Origin: a virus
Direction: 5' to 3' (one strand)
IMG/VR virus record: IMGVR_UViG_3300044981_000387
Span: 56,728 to 120,727 of that record
Length of the DNA: 64,000 nucleotides
Below the pieces are notes generated by a model. The model was not told the DNA's origin and made no database searches. It worked only from the letters and a program-made list of their open reading frames with translations. Positions within the stretch are counted from its first letter, which is position 1. Every line of letters begins with the position of its first letter. Both the position numbers and the translations under genes were made by a program. Below are positions 40,572 through 47,694 of the stretch, piece by piece.

Positions 40572-41696
40572 TTATTCAACAGATTTATGTATTTTGCTCA
40601 TTATCTCTTGCCAATCAGCATTTTCATCCAAATTAAATAGCACAATTCGATCAATGGTAACTTGACTTCTAACAGCCGCCAAAACATTTTCATAGGAAAC
40701 ATATTGTAAAAACTGTCCCATATATCGGAGCGGAATGGATGGATCTATTTCCGGGGCTTTATCCAAATGATTAGATAGACGACCACAGGCAATCATGGAA
40801 GCAATTAATTGTTTGGAGGGATCCAACTGATGATATTCAGTAGACACATCTATGCCTTTATACACCTTATCTACCATAGGTAGTAATTCTTGATAATAAG
40901 TATAATAATTTTCATACTTGAGGCCTGCATCTTTACCTACACAACCACACACTTTTTTATTTAGGACATCAGAATGCCAGCCTTTTTCTTCTCCTTGAAA
41001 AAGAATATGAGAGGCCCTAGTCCAGCCACGTGGAGAAGGATCAGCATAACGTTCTTCTGGATCTACTGCGCCAAATAAGTCAGTAGGATGATCTGTAAGA
41101 AAGGCGGTGATAGAAGGATGAATGTGCCCACTTTTACCAGCCCAAGCTAACCAAGAAGTAGCATCTGCTTCTACCAAATATTTCTCGGCGCGATCTAATA
41201 AGGGGAGACTAGGTCGCGATCCACCTTCTGAAATTAAATTGCCAGTCATAATGGTGGCAAACAAATTGGGCATAGGATTGCCATTGATGGATCGGAATTG
41301 AGTAACCTCCAATAGAGGTGCCCATAAACTAGGATCTGCTTTATCCACTTCATCAAATAAGGCCACTACACCGCGTTTACCTTCCATCATGGGTTGATAA
41401 AATTGCGGCAATAAAAAATCTACAAACTTTTTCTGTTGCGAAGCTGCCATAATATTAGGATAACCGCCCAAATCTACTCTTTCCATTACGGACAAATTAA
41501 TATAAACTTCATGTAAGTCGGCATTTTTAATCTGCTGTTTACTAATTTCAGTTTTACCAGTGCCACGTCTCCCAAAAATAGCTATATTCCCACCAACCTG
41601 AATAGTAGACTTTACATGATCTGACAAGTCCTTGGTGTTTAATTTTTGTAAATTAAAATCGGAAGTAACCATCTTTTCTTGCTTTTGTGTGGCCAT
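40572..41696 (-). CDS. MoxR-type AAA+ ATPase
   Basis: 374 aa. Walker A IAIFGRRGTGKTEISKQ near residue 40, YINLSVMERVDLGGYPN, Walker B VVALFDEVDKADPSLW near 110, IMTGNLISEGG sensor, ADPSPRGWTRASH. Paralogue of 31515-32621. Directly upstream of the VWA gene (40 bases), so the two probably form the working pair. Confidence 0.88.
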   Translation of the reverse strand: MATQKQEKMVTSDFNLQKLNTKDLSDHVKSTIQVGGNIAIFGRRGTGKTEISKQQIKNADLHEVYINLSVMERVDLGGYPNIMAASQQKKFVDFLLPQFYQPMMEGKRGVVALFDEVDKADPSLWAPLLEVTQFRSINGNPMPNLFATIMTGNLISEGGSRPSLPLLDRAEKYLVEADATSWLAWAGKSGHIHPSITAFLTDHPTDLFGAVDPEERYADPSPRGWTRASHILFQGEEKGWHSDVLNKKVCGCVGKDAGLKYENYYTYYQELLPMVDKVYKGIDVSTEYHQLDPSKQLIASMIACGRLSNHLDKAPEIDPSIPLRYMGQFLQYVSYENVLAAVRSQVTIDRIVLFNLDENADWQEIMSKIHKSVE

Positions 41697-41726
41697 TAAT
41701 TTTCTCCAATGAAAGTGTGCTATAAC

Positions 41727-41754
41727 AGCATATTCATTAATATAATGATGTCAA
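41727..41754 (-). promoter_or_regulatory. Possible promoter for the MoxR-VWA genes
   Basis: Minus strand TTGACA (41754-41749), 16-base spacer, TATGCT (41732-41727), about 30 bases before the ATG at 41696. The -35 is perfect, the -10 is weak; TATTAA inside the spacer is an alternative. The rest of 41755-41862 holds no gene that I can see. Confidence 0.5.
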
Positions 41755-41862
41755 TAGTGAGTAAATAAAAAAGATAGGCAAACTATAATTTTAGGAATTG
41801 ACAATTTGATCCCATCGGCTTCGACCAGAAAAACATATAACGCCGGTCCATCACCTATCAAA

Positions 41863-42279
41863 TTACGAAAAAAGGAGATATGTGCGCAGTTTTTTCGTTA
41901 ATTTGTCTTTGTCGGCAAAATCGATAGGAAAATGCGGAATAACGATATGAGGAGCCATCATCCCCAACTTTTTATACTGCAATTTATTGTCAGTGCTAAC
42001 CAAAAGACGATCTACTAAATAACGCACATAAATGCCATTACAGGAGAATAAAAAAGAGACATTTTCCTGGTCTTCTTGATGAATCTCAAATACTTCCGAA
42101 CATTCTACACAAGTATAGGTATCCACTAAATGAGTGACAGCGGGACCATAGGCATGCTCTCCTGACCCATCCATCACAAAGTCTCCTCGACAATAAGGAC
42201 AATGATGAGATAGCAAGTCCGATATATTTTCTAAATTAATTTCTATCCTCGTTATAATCAATCTCAAACTCCAGGTCAT
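41863..42279 (-). CDS. Zinc-ribbon-containing protein, paralogue of 48624-49232
   Basis: 138 aa from ATG 42279, but no ribosome site lies before it and it overlaps the upstream gene by 44 bases. GAGG at about 42250 points to an ATT start at 42240 (I-N-L-E-N-I-S-D), which would line up with the GTG-started paralogue. SHHCPYCRGDF and YTCVECSEVF form a zinc ribbon. The C-terminus DKDKLTKKLRTYLLFS matches NKVIEKLKLWILFS of the paralogue. Function unknown. Confidence 0.6.
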   Translation of the reverse strand: MTWSLRLIITRIEINLENISDLLSHHCPYCRGDFVMDGSGEHAYGPAVTHLVDTYTCVECSEVFEIHQEDQENVSFLFSCNGIYVRYLVDRLLVSTDNKLQYKKLGMMAPHIVIPHFPIDFADKDKLTKKLRTYLLFS

Positions 42280-42544
42280 TATCTTTATATGCTTTTAACA
42301 CCTCTTGGACAACTTCCCAGGGATCCCTGCCAAAACATAATTGTCCGGCAGTATAAGTAATACGAGTAATTAACAATTCATTGCAACCTAATTGGTACAG
42401 CTGTTCGCTTAACCAATTTCCAGCATATGCCACTTCTCTCAATAAAGGTAGTGCAGTAATTTCTGGCGGAAAAGTAGTATCTTGATCAATAGCTGCTGAC
42501 CATCGAATAATATCTTCATTCGTAACAAATTGTGGTCTCATCAT
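42236..42544 (-). CDS. Unknown 102-aa protein
   Basis: MMRPQFVTNEDIIRWSAAID; helical, with C-terminal acidic stretch KAYKDNDLEFEIDYNED. No motif. Either of the two initial ATGs could start. Confidence 0.65.
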   Translation of the reverse strand: MMRPQFVTNEDIIRWSAAIDQDTTFPPEITALPLLREVAYAGNWLSEQLYQLGCNELLITRITYTAGQLCFGRDPWEVVQEVLKAYKDNDLEFEIDYNEDRN

Positions 42545-42551
42545 ATTTTCC

Positions 42552-42731
42552 TTAATTAATAAATGTAGATAATATATTTTCTATAAGTTTTATTCTAAAC
42601 AAAATCGTATTTTTAATTTCTAGTATATCTTTACTTGAACCATATTCCTCTATGAGTTTTTCAGTTTTATTAAGTAACTCATATTGTAAATCTAATTCAT
42701 TTTGATAAAAATCTTTGCCCCTATCAATCAT
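42552..42731 (-). CDS. Small helical protein, 59 aa
   Basis: ATG at 42731 (MIDRGKDFYQNELDLQYELL) overlaps the TGA of DUF4326. Coiled coil throughout. No function. Confidence 0.6.
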   Translation of the reverse strand: MIDRGKDFYQNELDLQYELLNKTEKLIEEYGSSKDILEIKNTILFRIKLIENILSTFIN

Positions 42732-43287
42732 TTTTAATCTCTTCTTCATTGGCAATTTTTAAGAGTATATCACCGTGACAAGCCAGTGGAGAACACCAGC
42801 AACCTAGAATCTTATTTTTCAATTCTCTCTTAACTCTCGTCACTAATTCTGGTTGGGCTCGAAGCCATTCCTCATATAATCGAATGGCATCTTCACGAGT
42901 TTCTACTACCCATAAAGCGGCGGTGCCCTCTTTGTGTGAATAGGGATTACCAAACGGAGAGCCACGCCCAATATAGACATCATAATTTTCTTTTTTACAA
43001 TGCACCACTCGACCCGTTTGATTAGAACCATAACCAAATTGAGACAACGCTTCCACTTCTTTGTCGCGGACTTTCTGCCCTTCCTTTTGTGCCACATATC
43101 CAATCGCCGCATCTGCCGCTACATGCCAATGTTCGGAGGGTTGTTTATCATCACATTGACCCGGACGATAATGTACCCAGACGGCTTGTTGTATATTCTT
43201 GGGCACCTGACGCCAATGTTTATAACACATCAGCAATTCTGGTGCTACTTCTACTTGACAGCCACGGGCATGACAATGATGTTCCAT
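42724..43287 (-). CDS. DUF4326 protein with N-terminal Cys/His domain
   Basis: 187 aa from ATG 43287, which follows the previous TAA by one base. N-terminal part (HHCHARGCQVEV, LLMCYKHWRQVP) is a zinc-knuckle-like module common in phages; C-terminal part (NYDVYIGRGSPFGNPYSH, then LYEEWLRAQPELVTRVKREL and ILGCWCSPLACHGDIL) is DUF4326. The biochemical role of DUF4326 is not established to my knowledge. Confidence 0.85.
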   Translation of the reverse strand: MEHHCHARGCQVEVAPELLMCYKHWRQVPKNIQQAVWVHYRPGQCDDKQPSEHWHVAADAAIGYVAQKEGQKVRDKEVEALSQFGYGSNQTGRVVHCKKENYDVYIGRGSPFGNPYSHKEGTAALWVVETREDAIRLYEEWLRAQPELVTRVKRELKNKILGCWCSPLACHGDILLKIANEEEIKND

Positions 43288-43288
43288 A

Positions 43289-43522
43289 TTAGAGGGCGTC
43301 ATCATCTGGTAAAAGTGCCGCTATTTCAGCCCTAATGGGCTTAAGATATGCCTCTAATTCTATCTTAGCTGCAATAAAATTAACTACCAGAACTTCTAAC
43401 TTTTTATCATCAATGGTTTGGATAACTTCGGCGAGCTGTTCGCGTTTCTCTAGAAACGCATGTTCCCTGGCTAATTTCAGCAAATCCATTTTGGCTTGAA
43501 CTTTTTCGGTACGCTTTTTCAT
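43289..43522 (-). CDS. Unknown helical protein, 77 aa
   Basis: ATG at 43522 (MKKRTEKVQAKMDLLKLARE); the longer frame to 43585 runs into a tRNA. All-helical, charged. No motif. Confidence 0.65.
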   Translation of the reverse strand: MKKRTEKVQAKMDLLKLAREHAFLEKREQLAEVIQTIDDKKLEVLVVNFIAAKIELEAYLKPIRAEIAALLPDDDAL

Positions 43523-43563
43523 TTTAATCCTTAAATAAAAATAGATCCTTACAGAGCTTGAAT

Positions 43564-43638
43564 TGGCCTCCCCAACAGGAATCAAACCTGTAATAATTGT
43601 TTCGAAGACAATTGTGATTTTCGTTTCACTATGGAGAG
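43564..43638 (-). tRNA. tRNA-Arg (TCG)
   Basis: Acceptor CTCTCCA/TGGGGAG (one T-G), discriminator G, encoded CCA. D stem GTGA/TCAC, anticodon arm ATTGT-CTTCGAA-ACAAT gives TCG (reads CGA). T arm ACAGG-TTTGATT-CCTGT. Confidence 0.9.
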
Positions 43639-43643
43639 ATATG

Positions 43644-43718
43644 TGGTGTGCCCGGAAGGACTCGAACCTTCAACCTTCTCCTTCGCACGGAGAAACTCTT
43701 CCATTGAGCTACGAGCAC
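43644..43718 (-). tRNA. tRNA-Arg (GCG)
   Basis: Acceptor GTGCTCG/CGGGCAC, discriminator A, encoded CCA. Anticodon arm TCTCC-GTGCGAA-GGAGA gives GCG (reads CGC/CGU). T arm GAAGG-TTCGAGT-CCTTC canonical. Most bacteria use ACG here. Confidence 0.9.
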
Positions 43719-43732
43719 ATATTATTCTTACT

Positions 43733-43812
43733 TGGCATCGGCGGAGGGAGTCAAACCCACATGTGTTCAATTAACCTTTCAAGCGGGTAGAAACCGCAGG
43801 GTATACGCCGAC
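43733..43812 (-). tRNA. tRNA-like gene, atypical; possibly Ser (TGA)
   Basis: 80 nt. Acceptor GTCGGCG/CGCCGAT, discriminator G and encoded CCA are clear, as is the T arm (GTGGG-TTTGACT-CCCTC, one mismatch). The loop CTTGAAA would give Ser anticodon TGA, but its stem pairs badly; the strong hairpin GCGG-TTTCTAC-CCGC would instead give TCT but leaves no room for a D arm. Degenerate, or an unusual fold. Confidence 0.45.
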
Positions 43813-43823
43813 ATAAACTTATC

Positions 43824-43898
43824 TGGTGATCCCAATGAGGATCGAACTCATTCCTGAACCTTGAGAGGGTTCCGACCTAGCCGGTAGTCGATGGGACC
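43824..43898 (-). tRNA. tRNA-Glu (CTC)
   Basis: Acceptor GGTCCCA/TGGGATC, discriminator A, encoded CCA. D stem GACT/GGTC, anticodon arm GAACC-CTCTCAA-GGTTC perfect, anticodon CTC (reads GAG). T arm ATGAG-TTCGATC-CTCAT. Confidence 0.92.
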
Positions 43899-43930
43899 AG
43901 CATATCTATTATATCACTTTATTGGCAGGT

Positions 43931-44338
43931 TTAGTGCTGATCTTTTTCCACTAATACGATACAGCATTCCAAATTAGAGCCACACCAAGGTGTGATGTTA
44001 TATCTATTCAAGTAAACATGTTTTATGTCTGTTTGATTAGGGTTGGTTGGTAAAGCGTAAATAGTATGACTTACGCCTATTAATTTATTTGTTTTTTCCG
44101 AATATAAAGCAATACGCACGGCGGGCCCTGGCTGTATCTGATCGGTATGATTGTGAAATTGACAAGAAAACACAATATCCGTTCTATCATAAGGGGTGCC
44201 TGTTAATTGACTACAAGCATAATCTACCTTCCCATTAGTGCCGGAAGCTATAGAAATAACTTGATATGAACCAGGAGGCATAGTTCTATGCACACAACCC
44301 GCTAACAATAGCGGAAGCAACATTAATAACTTTTTCAT
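43931..44338 (-). CDS. Putative lipoprotein, 135 aa
   Basis: Signal peptide MKKLLMLLPLLLAGC with a clean lipobox L-A-G-C at residues 12-15. The mature part is a beta-rich domain (YQVISIASGTNGKVDYACSQ, PAVRIALYSEKTNKLIGVSH), similar in size to small periplasmic beta-sandwich domains. Probably anchored in the host envelope. Role unknown; superinfection exclusion and host-surface change are options. Confidence 0.75.
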   Translation of the reverse strand: MKKLLMLLPLLLAGCVHRTMPPGSYQVISIASGTNGKVDYACSQLTGTPYDRTDIVFSCQFHNHTDQIQPGPAVRIALYSEKTNKLIGVSHTIYALPTNPNQTDIKHVYLNRYNITPWCGSNLECCIVLVEKDQH

Positions 44339-44345
44339 ATGAACC

Positions 44346-44552
44346 TTAATATCTACAAACTGATACGGTATCTACACCCATAAACCCACAAAATTGACCC
44401 TTACGGCAATCCCAACCATTACGACATGGTTGATATCCTACAGGAACATTGTAGGTGTGACCACTAACCACAACATGATTAACTGGAACGGTGGTAGCAG
44501 CGCAAGCTGCTAAACTGAGAGAGGTAACTGCTAATAAAAATAATGTCTTCAT
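44346..44552 (-). CDS. Small putative lipoprotein, 68 aa
   Basis: Signal peptide MKTLFLLAVTSLSLAAC with lipobox L-A-A-C at residues 14-17. Four more Cys in the mature part (CRNGWDCRKGQFC, VCRY) suggest two disulphides in the periplasm. Seven bases before the larger lipoprotein gene; the two may work together. Confidence 0.75.
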   Translation of the reverse strand: MKTLFLLAVTSLSLAACAATTVPVNHVVVSGHTYNVPVGYQPCRNGWDCRKGQFCGFMGVDTVSVCRY

Positions 44553-44581
44553 TTTGATCTTCCTTAATATAAAATAACTTC

Positions 44582-44655
44582 TGGTGACCCGTAACGGTTA
44601 CGATCCGATGTTCAAGAGTTGAAAACACTTTGTCCTGCCATTAGACGAACGGGCC
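44582..44655 (-). tRNA. tRNA-Glu (TTC)
   Basis: Acceptor GGCCCGT/ACGGGTC, discriminator A, encoded CCA. D stem GTCT/GGAC, anticodon arm AAGTG-TTTTCAA-CTCTT (one T-T mismatch), anticodon TTC (reads GAA). T loop ATCGTAA is divergent. Confidence 0.85.
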
Positions 44656-44658
44656 ATT

Positions 44659-44734
44659 TGGGGTGTCGTACGGGTTTCGATCCCGTCGGGGACTGTTTCA
44701 CAGACAGCCTGGGTCACCAGCTCCATCACGACAC
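44659..44734 (-). tRNA. tRNA-His (GTG), with G-1 encoded
   Basis: Acceptor GTGTCGT/ACGACAC perfect, discriminator C73, encoded CCA. The base before position 1 is G (44735), so the His-specific G-1 to C73 pair is encoded. Anticodon arm GCTGT-CTGTGAA-ACAGT, anticodon GTG. T arm ACGGG-ATCGAAA-CCCGT. Confidence 0.9.
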
Positions 44735-44789
44735 CATGGTAATATTATTGCTTCATTATTAGTATATATCCTTGCCTCCCGAGGTTTCC

Positions 44790-45323
44790 ATGGTTCACAG
44801 CGCCCAACAATTATTAGTTTTAGCCATCCAATACGAAAACTCCGCTGTTGAGGCTCTAATGACGGTAGCCGAAGGCAAATGCAATTGTGAAAGCTCACAT
44901 TGCCCTCACGGGGAAGAAGCTTGTCATAATAAGGCTGGCAAACGCAAAGCACAATATGTTGGAGCTTTATGCGATGAATGCGCTGATAGAATGCCTGAAA
45001 AATATATGAAAAAAGATGCAGCCAAAGATAAGAAAAAGCTGGATCCAAAAGCTAAGGTGCGATCAAGGGGAAAATGCGTTTTCCCAGCTGAAAAATCCAA
45101 AGATAAAAAAGATCATTACCCAATAAATAATATTGATCAAGCCAGAGCTGCCCTTCGTTATGCTGGCAAACAAAAATCAGCGCCATGGTATCATGGAAGC
45201 GTGGAGTCAATGAGAAAAGCTGTAGAACGCGCCGTTCATAGTGCATTTCCAGAATTAAAGAAAGATAAGAAAAAGTCTTCTTCAATAGAAGTGAGCGAGA
45301 CTTTGGTAGCTAAATATAGCTGA
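44790..45323 (+). CDS. Unknown basic protein, possible virion-associated
   Basis: 177 aa from ATG 44790 with GAGG six bases before it. N-terminal HSAQQLLVLAIQYENSAVEA, then a Cys/His-rich part (GKCNCESSHCPHGEEACHNK, ALCDECADRMP), then a Lys-rich linker and a C-terminal domain CVFPAEKSKDKKDHYPINN, RAALRYAGKQKSAPWYHGS. The C-terminal order (cleaned protein-P-I-x-x-x-x-x-A-R-x-A-L) is seen in phage proteins near head genes. A plus-strand gene between two minus-strand tRNA groups, as with other probable virion genes in this window. Role unproven. Confidence 0.65.
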   Translation: MVHSAQQLLVLAIQYENSAVEALMTVAEGKCNCESSHCPHGEEACHNKAGKRKAQYVGALCDECADRMPEKYMKKDAAKDKKKLDPKAKVRSRGKCVFPAEKSKDKKDHYPINNIDQARAALRYAGKQKSAPWYHGSVESMRKAVERAVHSAFPELKKDKKKSSSIEVSETLVAKYS

Positions 45324-45324
45324 T

Positions 45325-45410
45325 TGGTCTCACCGAAAGGACTTGAACCTTCACGCCCTCACGGGCACAGGACTCTCATTCCTGCGTGTCTGCCATTCCA
45401 CCACGGTGAG
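45325..45410 (-). tRNA. tRNA-Leu (GAG)
   Basis: Class II tRNA. Acceptor CTCACCG/CGGTGAG perfect, discriminator A, encoded CCA. Anticodon stem CAGGA/TCCTG, loop ATGAGAG, anticodon GAG (reads CUC/CUU). Long variable arm GCCC-GTGA-GGGC. Confidence 0.92.
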
Positions 45411-45413
45411 ATA

Positions 45414-45500
45414 TGGTGATAATGATAGGAATCGAACCTACACGACCTTACGGTCATAGCTTTCTGAGAGCTACGCGGCTACCAATTACGCCACATTACC
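45414..45500 (-). tRNA. tRNA-Leu (CAG)
   Basis: Class II. Acceptor GGTAATG/CATTATC, discriminator A, encoded CCA. Anticodon arm TAGCT-CTCAGAA-AGCTA gives CAG (reads CUG). Variable arm GACC-GTAA-GGTC. T arm canonical TTCGATT. Confidence 0.92.
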
Positions 45501-45505
45501 ATTCT

Positions 45506-45591
45506 TGGTGCTGCCGAAAAGACTTGAACTTTCACGCCATTTCTGGCACAGGCTTCTAAGACCTGCGTGTATACCATTCCACCACAGCAGC
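45506..45591 (-). tRNA. tRNA-Leu (TAG)
   Basis: Class II. Acceptor GCTGCTG/CGGCAGC, discriminator A, encoded CCA. Anticodon arm CAGGT-CTTAGAA-GCCTG gives TAG (reads CUA). Together the three Leu tRNAs cover all CUN codons. Confidence 0.92.
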
Positions 45592-45621
45592 ATGTGTCTT
45601 TATATCCCCTTATTCCCAGTT

Positions 45622-46077
45622 TTACAGCCATTTAGCCCCATAATGCTTAAACTTCCCATAAAACTGATAACTTTTATCATCCCAAGGCACTACACATAAA
45701 CGAGAGGGAAGAGCTTTATGTCTCGCCACTTTTATCAATTTAGAGCCAATACCTTGCCGACGATAATTGGGATGTACATACATTTCCAATAAAATACCAT
45801 CAGTAGAATGATAACAATAATTGCTAGGAAATCTAGCTTGCGACTCTTCCTTAGACATTAAAGCCCAAGCCACCAAATTATTTTGGTAATAAGCCAATAG
45901 AGTTTGAGCTGAAACTTGACGATATTTGCTGAGAGATAGTAAATGGCTCAGTTCATAATTAAGACCCGAATACGGATACAGAGTCAATTTACGAAATTGT
46001 TTTATCAACTCCGGCTGCTTGGCTACCAAATTAAAGTCTAACGCTCGTATTGTCAAGTCCAAGACATTTTCAGTCAT
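45622..46077 (-). CDS. GNAT-family acetyltransferase
   Basis: 151 aa. LLEMYVHPNYRRQGIGSKLI carries the R-x-x-G-x-G acetyl-CoA motif; LLAYYQNNLVAWALM before it is the usual beta-bulge strand and SYQFYGKFKHYGA the C-terminal motif B. Acceptor unknown; some phage GNATs modify tRNAs, proteins or antibiotics. Confidence 0.85.
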   Translation of the reverse strand: MTENVLDLTIRALDFNLVAKQPELIKQFRKLTLYPYSGLNYELSHLLSLSKYRQVSAQTLLAYYQNNLVAWALMSKEESQARFPSNYCYHSTDGILLEMYVHPNYRRQGIGSKLIKVARHKALPSRLCVVPWDDKSYQFYGKFKHYGAKWL

Positions 46078-46384
46078 CTTTTTTATCCAACAAACCTACT
46101 TCATACAGAAACATAGCGATATCTTGTTTGACGGGGACACCATCTAATGTGGGGGCAGAGGTAAGGAAACTTCTTCCTGGCTCATACCAATAAGTTTTCT
46201 TCTCTTGTTCTGTTAGTTCTACCTTATTATCATAAGGACCAATTTGACAGGCTCCACATTCATCACAATAAAAGGGGGAACATTGCACTAAACCTACCCC
46301 TACATCGACCCAATCTGCTTGACATTGGTCATAACCGCAGTAAGGGCAAGTTTGTCTTTCTTGATAAGCGTCGTAATTACTCAT
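46070..46384 (-). CDS. Zinc-ribbon protein, 104 aa
   Basis: TCPYCGYDQCQADW near residue 12 and FYCDECGACQIGPY near 40 give four Cys for a zinc ribbon; C-terminal 60 residues polar. Overlaps both neighbours slightly (ATGA-type). Function unknown. Confidence 0.7.
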   Translation of the reverse strand: MSNYDAYQERQTCPYCGYDQCQADWVDVGVGLVQCSPFYCDECGACQIGPYDNKVELTEQEKKTYWYEPGRSFLTSAPTLDGVPVKQDIAMFLYEVGLLDKKDD

Positions 46385-46860
46385 GTAGCCTCTGGCAAAG
46401 TTGGATCAATAAAGATAATCTTCTTATCAATGTTCTGTGCATACTTAACGCAGTTGCCGGTACCACCTGGGGAACCATCCCACACCGCAATCAATACATC
46501 ACACCGATCGCACATGTATTGATTCCTAATTTGCATTTTAGCGGCAGTGTATCCACCTTCGCTGACAATGACTTGCTTAGCAGCTTTATTTAGTAGGGCA
46601 TGATAAGTCTTTTGAGAGGTTTGGGGCCAAGCTTTTTGTTGTCCAATAAAAGGAATGGCGGCAGTAAATGGAATACCAAGTTTAATGCAAATATTGGCTG
46701 CCCAACTATCAATACCCAGAGCCATGCCAGAGATAGCTTCGGTAGGTTGCAACTCTTTCAGAGTTTTTTCTAATTGTTGGCAGACATGAATATAGGTAGG
46801 ATTGGGAAGTAAAAATCCTCCAAGTTTATTGGGGCGATGACCAGTGAAGCTAACAATCAT
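46381..46860 (-). CDS. SLOG-family protein (YspA/DprA-like Rossmann fold)
   Basis: 159 aa. VSFTGHRPNKLGG near the start and AISGMALGIDSWAANICIKL match the SLOG pattern (TGHR, then SGGA-type loop with G-x-D); VLIAVWDGSPGGTGNCVKYA is the C-terminal G-G-T motif. SLOG proteins bind nucleotides or NAD-derived ligands and often act as sensors in conflict systems. Its position not far from PARP, macro and NADAR genes is notable. Confidence 0.85.
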   Translation of the reverse strand: MIVSFTGHRPNKLGGFLLPNPTYIHVCQQLEKTLKELQPTEAISGMALGIDSWAANICIKLGIPFTAAIPFIGQQKAWPQTSQKTYHALLNKAAKQVIVSEGGYTAAKMQIRNQYMCDRCDVLIAVWDGSPGGTGNCVKYAQNIDKKIIFIDPTLPEAT

Positions 46861-47174
46861 TTATAAAACCTCGAATTAACCAACAAGTGATAAACACCAT
46901 CTTTGCCAGGAATGGGAGAAACATCATCCCAACCATTAACCAATTCTACTTTATAAACCGAAAAGTTTTCGGGAGGACGAAGAAGATCGTCGCCCCAATC
47001 TAAATCCAAAAACGCTTGGGAGAAGATAAAATCATGAGCTTCTGATGCGGTCTTCCAAATCCAACCGCCCTCATAATCATCATGGGCGCCCACCTTTAAG
47101 CATTGTTCAGGTGGTACTTCGGCTAAACACTTATCATAGGATCTAGTGTGACCAATAGTGAAAGCTACTATCAT
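46857..47174 (-). CDS. Unknown 105-aa protein
   Basis: ATG at 47174 (MIVAFTIGHTRSYDKCLAEV), five bases after the previous stop. WIWKTASEAHDFIFSQAFLD and YKVELVNGWDDVSPIPGKDG follow. Phages often carry similar short alpha/beta proteins; I cannot name it. The frame to 47279 is a shadow. Confidence 0.65.
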   Translation of the reverse strand: MIVAFTIGHTRSYDKCLAEVPPEQCLKVGAHDDYEGGWIWKTASEAHDFIFSQAFLDLDWGDDLLRPPENFSVYKVELVNGWDDVSPIPGKDGVYHLLVNSRFYK

Positions 47175-47178
47175 ATTT

Positions 47179-47505
47179 TTATTCTCTTTCATCTCCACAA
47201 TTGCAATCCAAACAACCATTTTCCAAATGCACCACATGACAAGGACAACCACATGATGTAGGCGTAGAAAGCTGCACATAATTTACTATTTGCTCTTCCT
47301 CAATCAGGCGCATGAACTCTTCTCTCAATTGAGAGAACTCGTCGTTCCTTTGCAAGTAAAAGATAGATACATATTGACCACCCAATACGCCCAGCGTTTC
47401 GTATTTAAGGTGAACCTTACCATGAATAAAGGTATTGAAGTTAGCAGCTAATTGTGCATCCTCCTCTTCTTGATTAAAAAGTAAGACGATAGGTAAATTA
47501 ACCAT
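47179..47505 (-). CDS. Unknown protein with C-terminal Cys cluster, 108 aa
   Basis: ATG at 47505 (MVNLPIVLLFNQEEEDAQLA). The last 30 residues SCGCPCHVVHLENGCLDCNC hold six Cys and two His. Middle is alpha/beta. No family assigned. Confidence 0.65.
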   Translation of the reverse strand: MVNLPIVLLFNQEEEDAQLAANFNTFIHGKVHLKYETLGVLGGQYVSIFYLQRNDEFSQLREEFMRLIEEEQIVNYVQLSTPTSCGCPCHVVHLENGCLDCNCGDERE

Positions 47506-47525
47506 TATTTCTTTGGGCTTAACTC

Positions 47526-47693
47526 TCACTCCAATAGCTCCCAAGCTTCGTCAAGTGTTACGCACTTTGGGTGATCTTTATGAAACCAAATAGGTTCCTC
47601 ACTGGGAAAGAAATTGGATTTGACTTTTTTATTTTTACAATGCCAACCATTGATAATTAATTTCACTATTTGATAAAAACGATATTCATTCAT
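47526..47693 (-). CDS. Small unknown protein, 55 aa
   Basis: ATG at 47693 one base after the phosphoesterase stop; TGA at 47528-47526. Begins MNEYRFYQIVKLIINGWHCK and ends KCVTLDEAWELLE. Basic middle. Too short for the usual cut-off, but operon spacing supports it. Confidence 0.65.
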   Translation of the reverse strand: MNEYRFYQIVKLIINGWHCKNKKVKSNFFPSEEPIWFHKDHPKCVTLDEAWELLE

Positions 47694-47694
47694 G

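Noticed and set aside
41780-41862. Plus-strand TTGACA near 41808 as a promoter
   Set aside because: No -10 element at 15-19 bases and no plus-strand gene follows.
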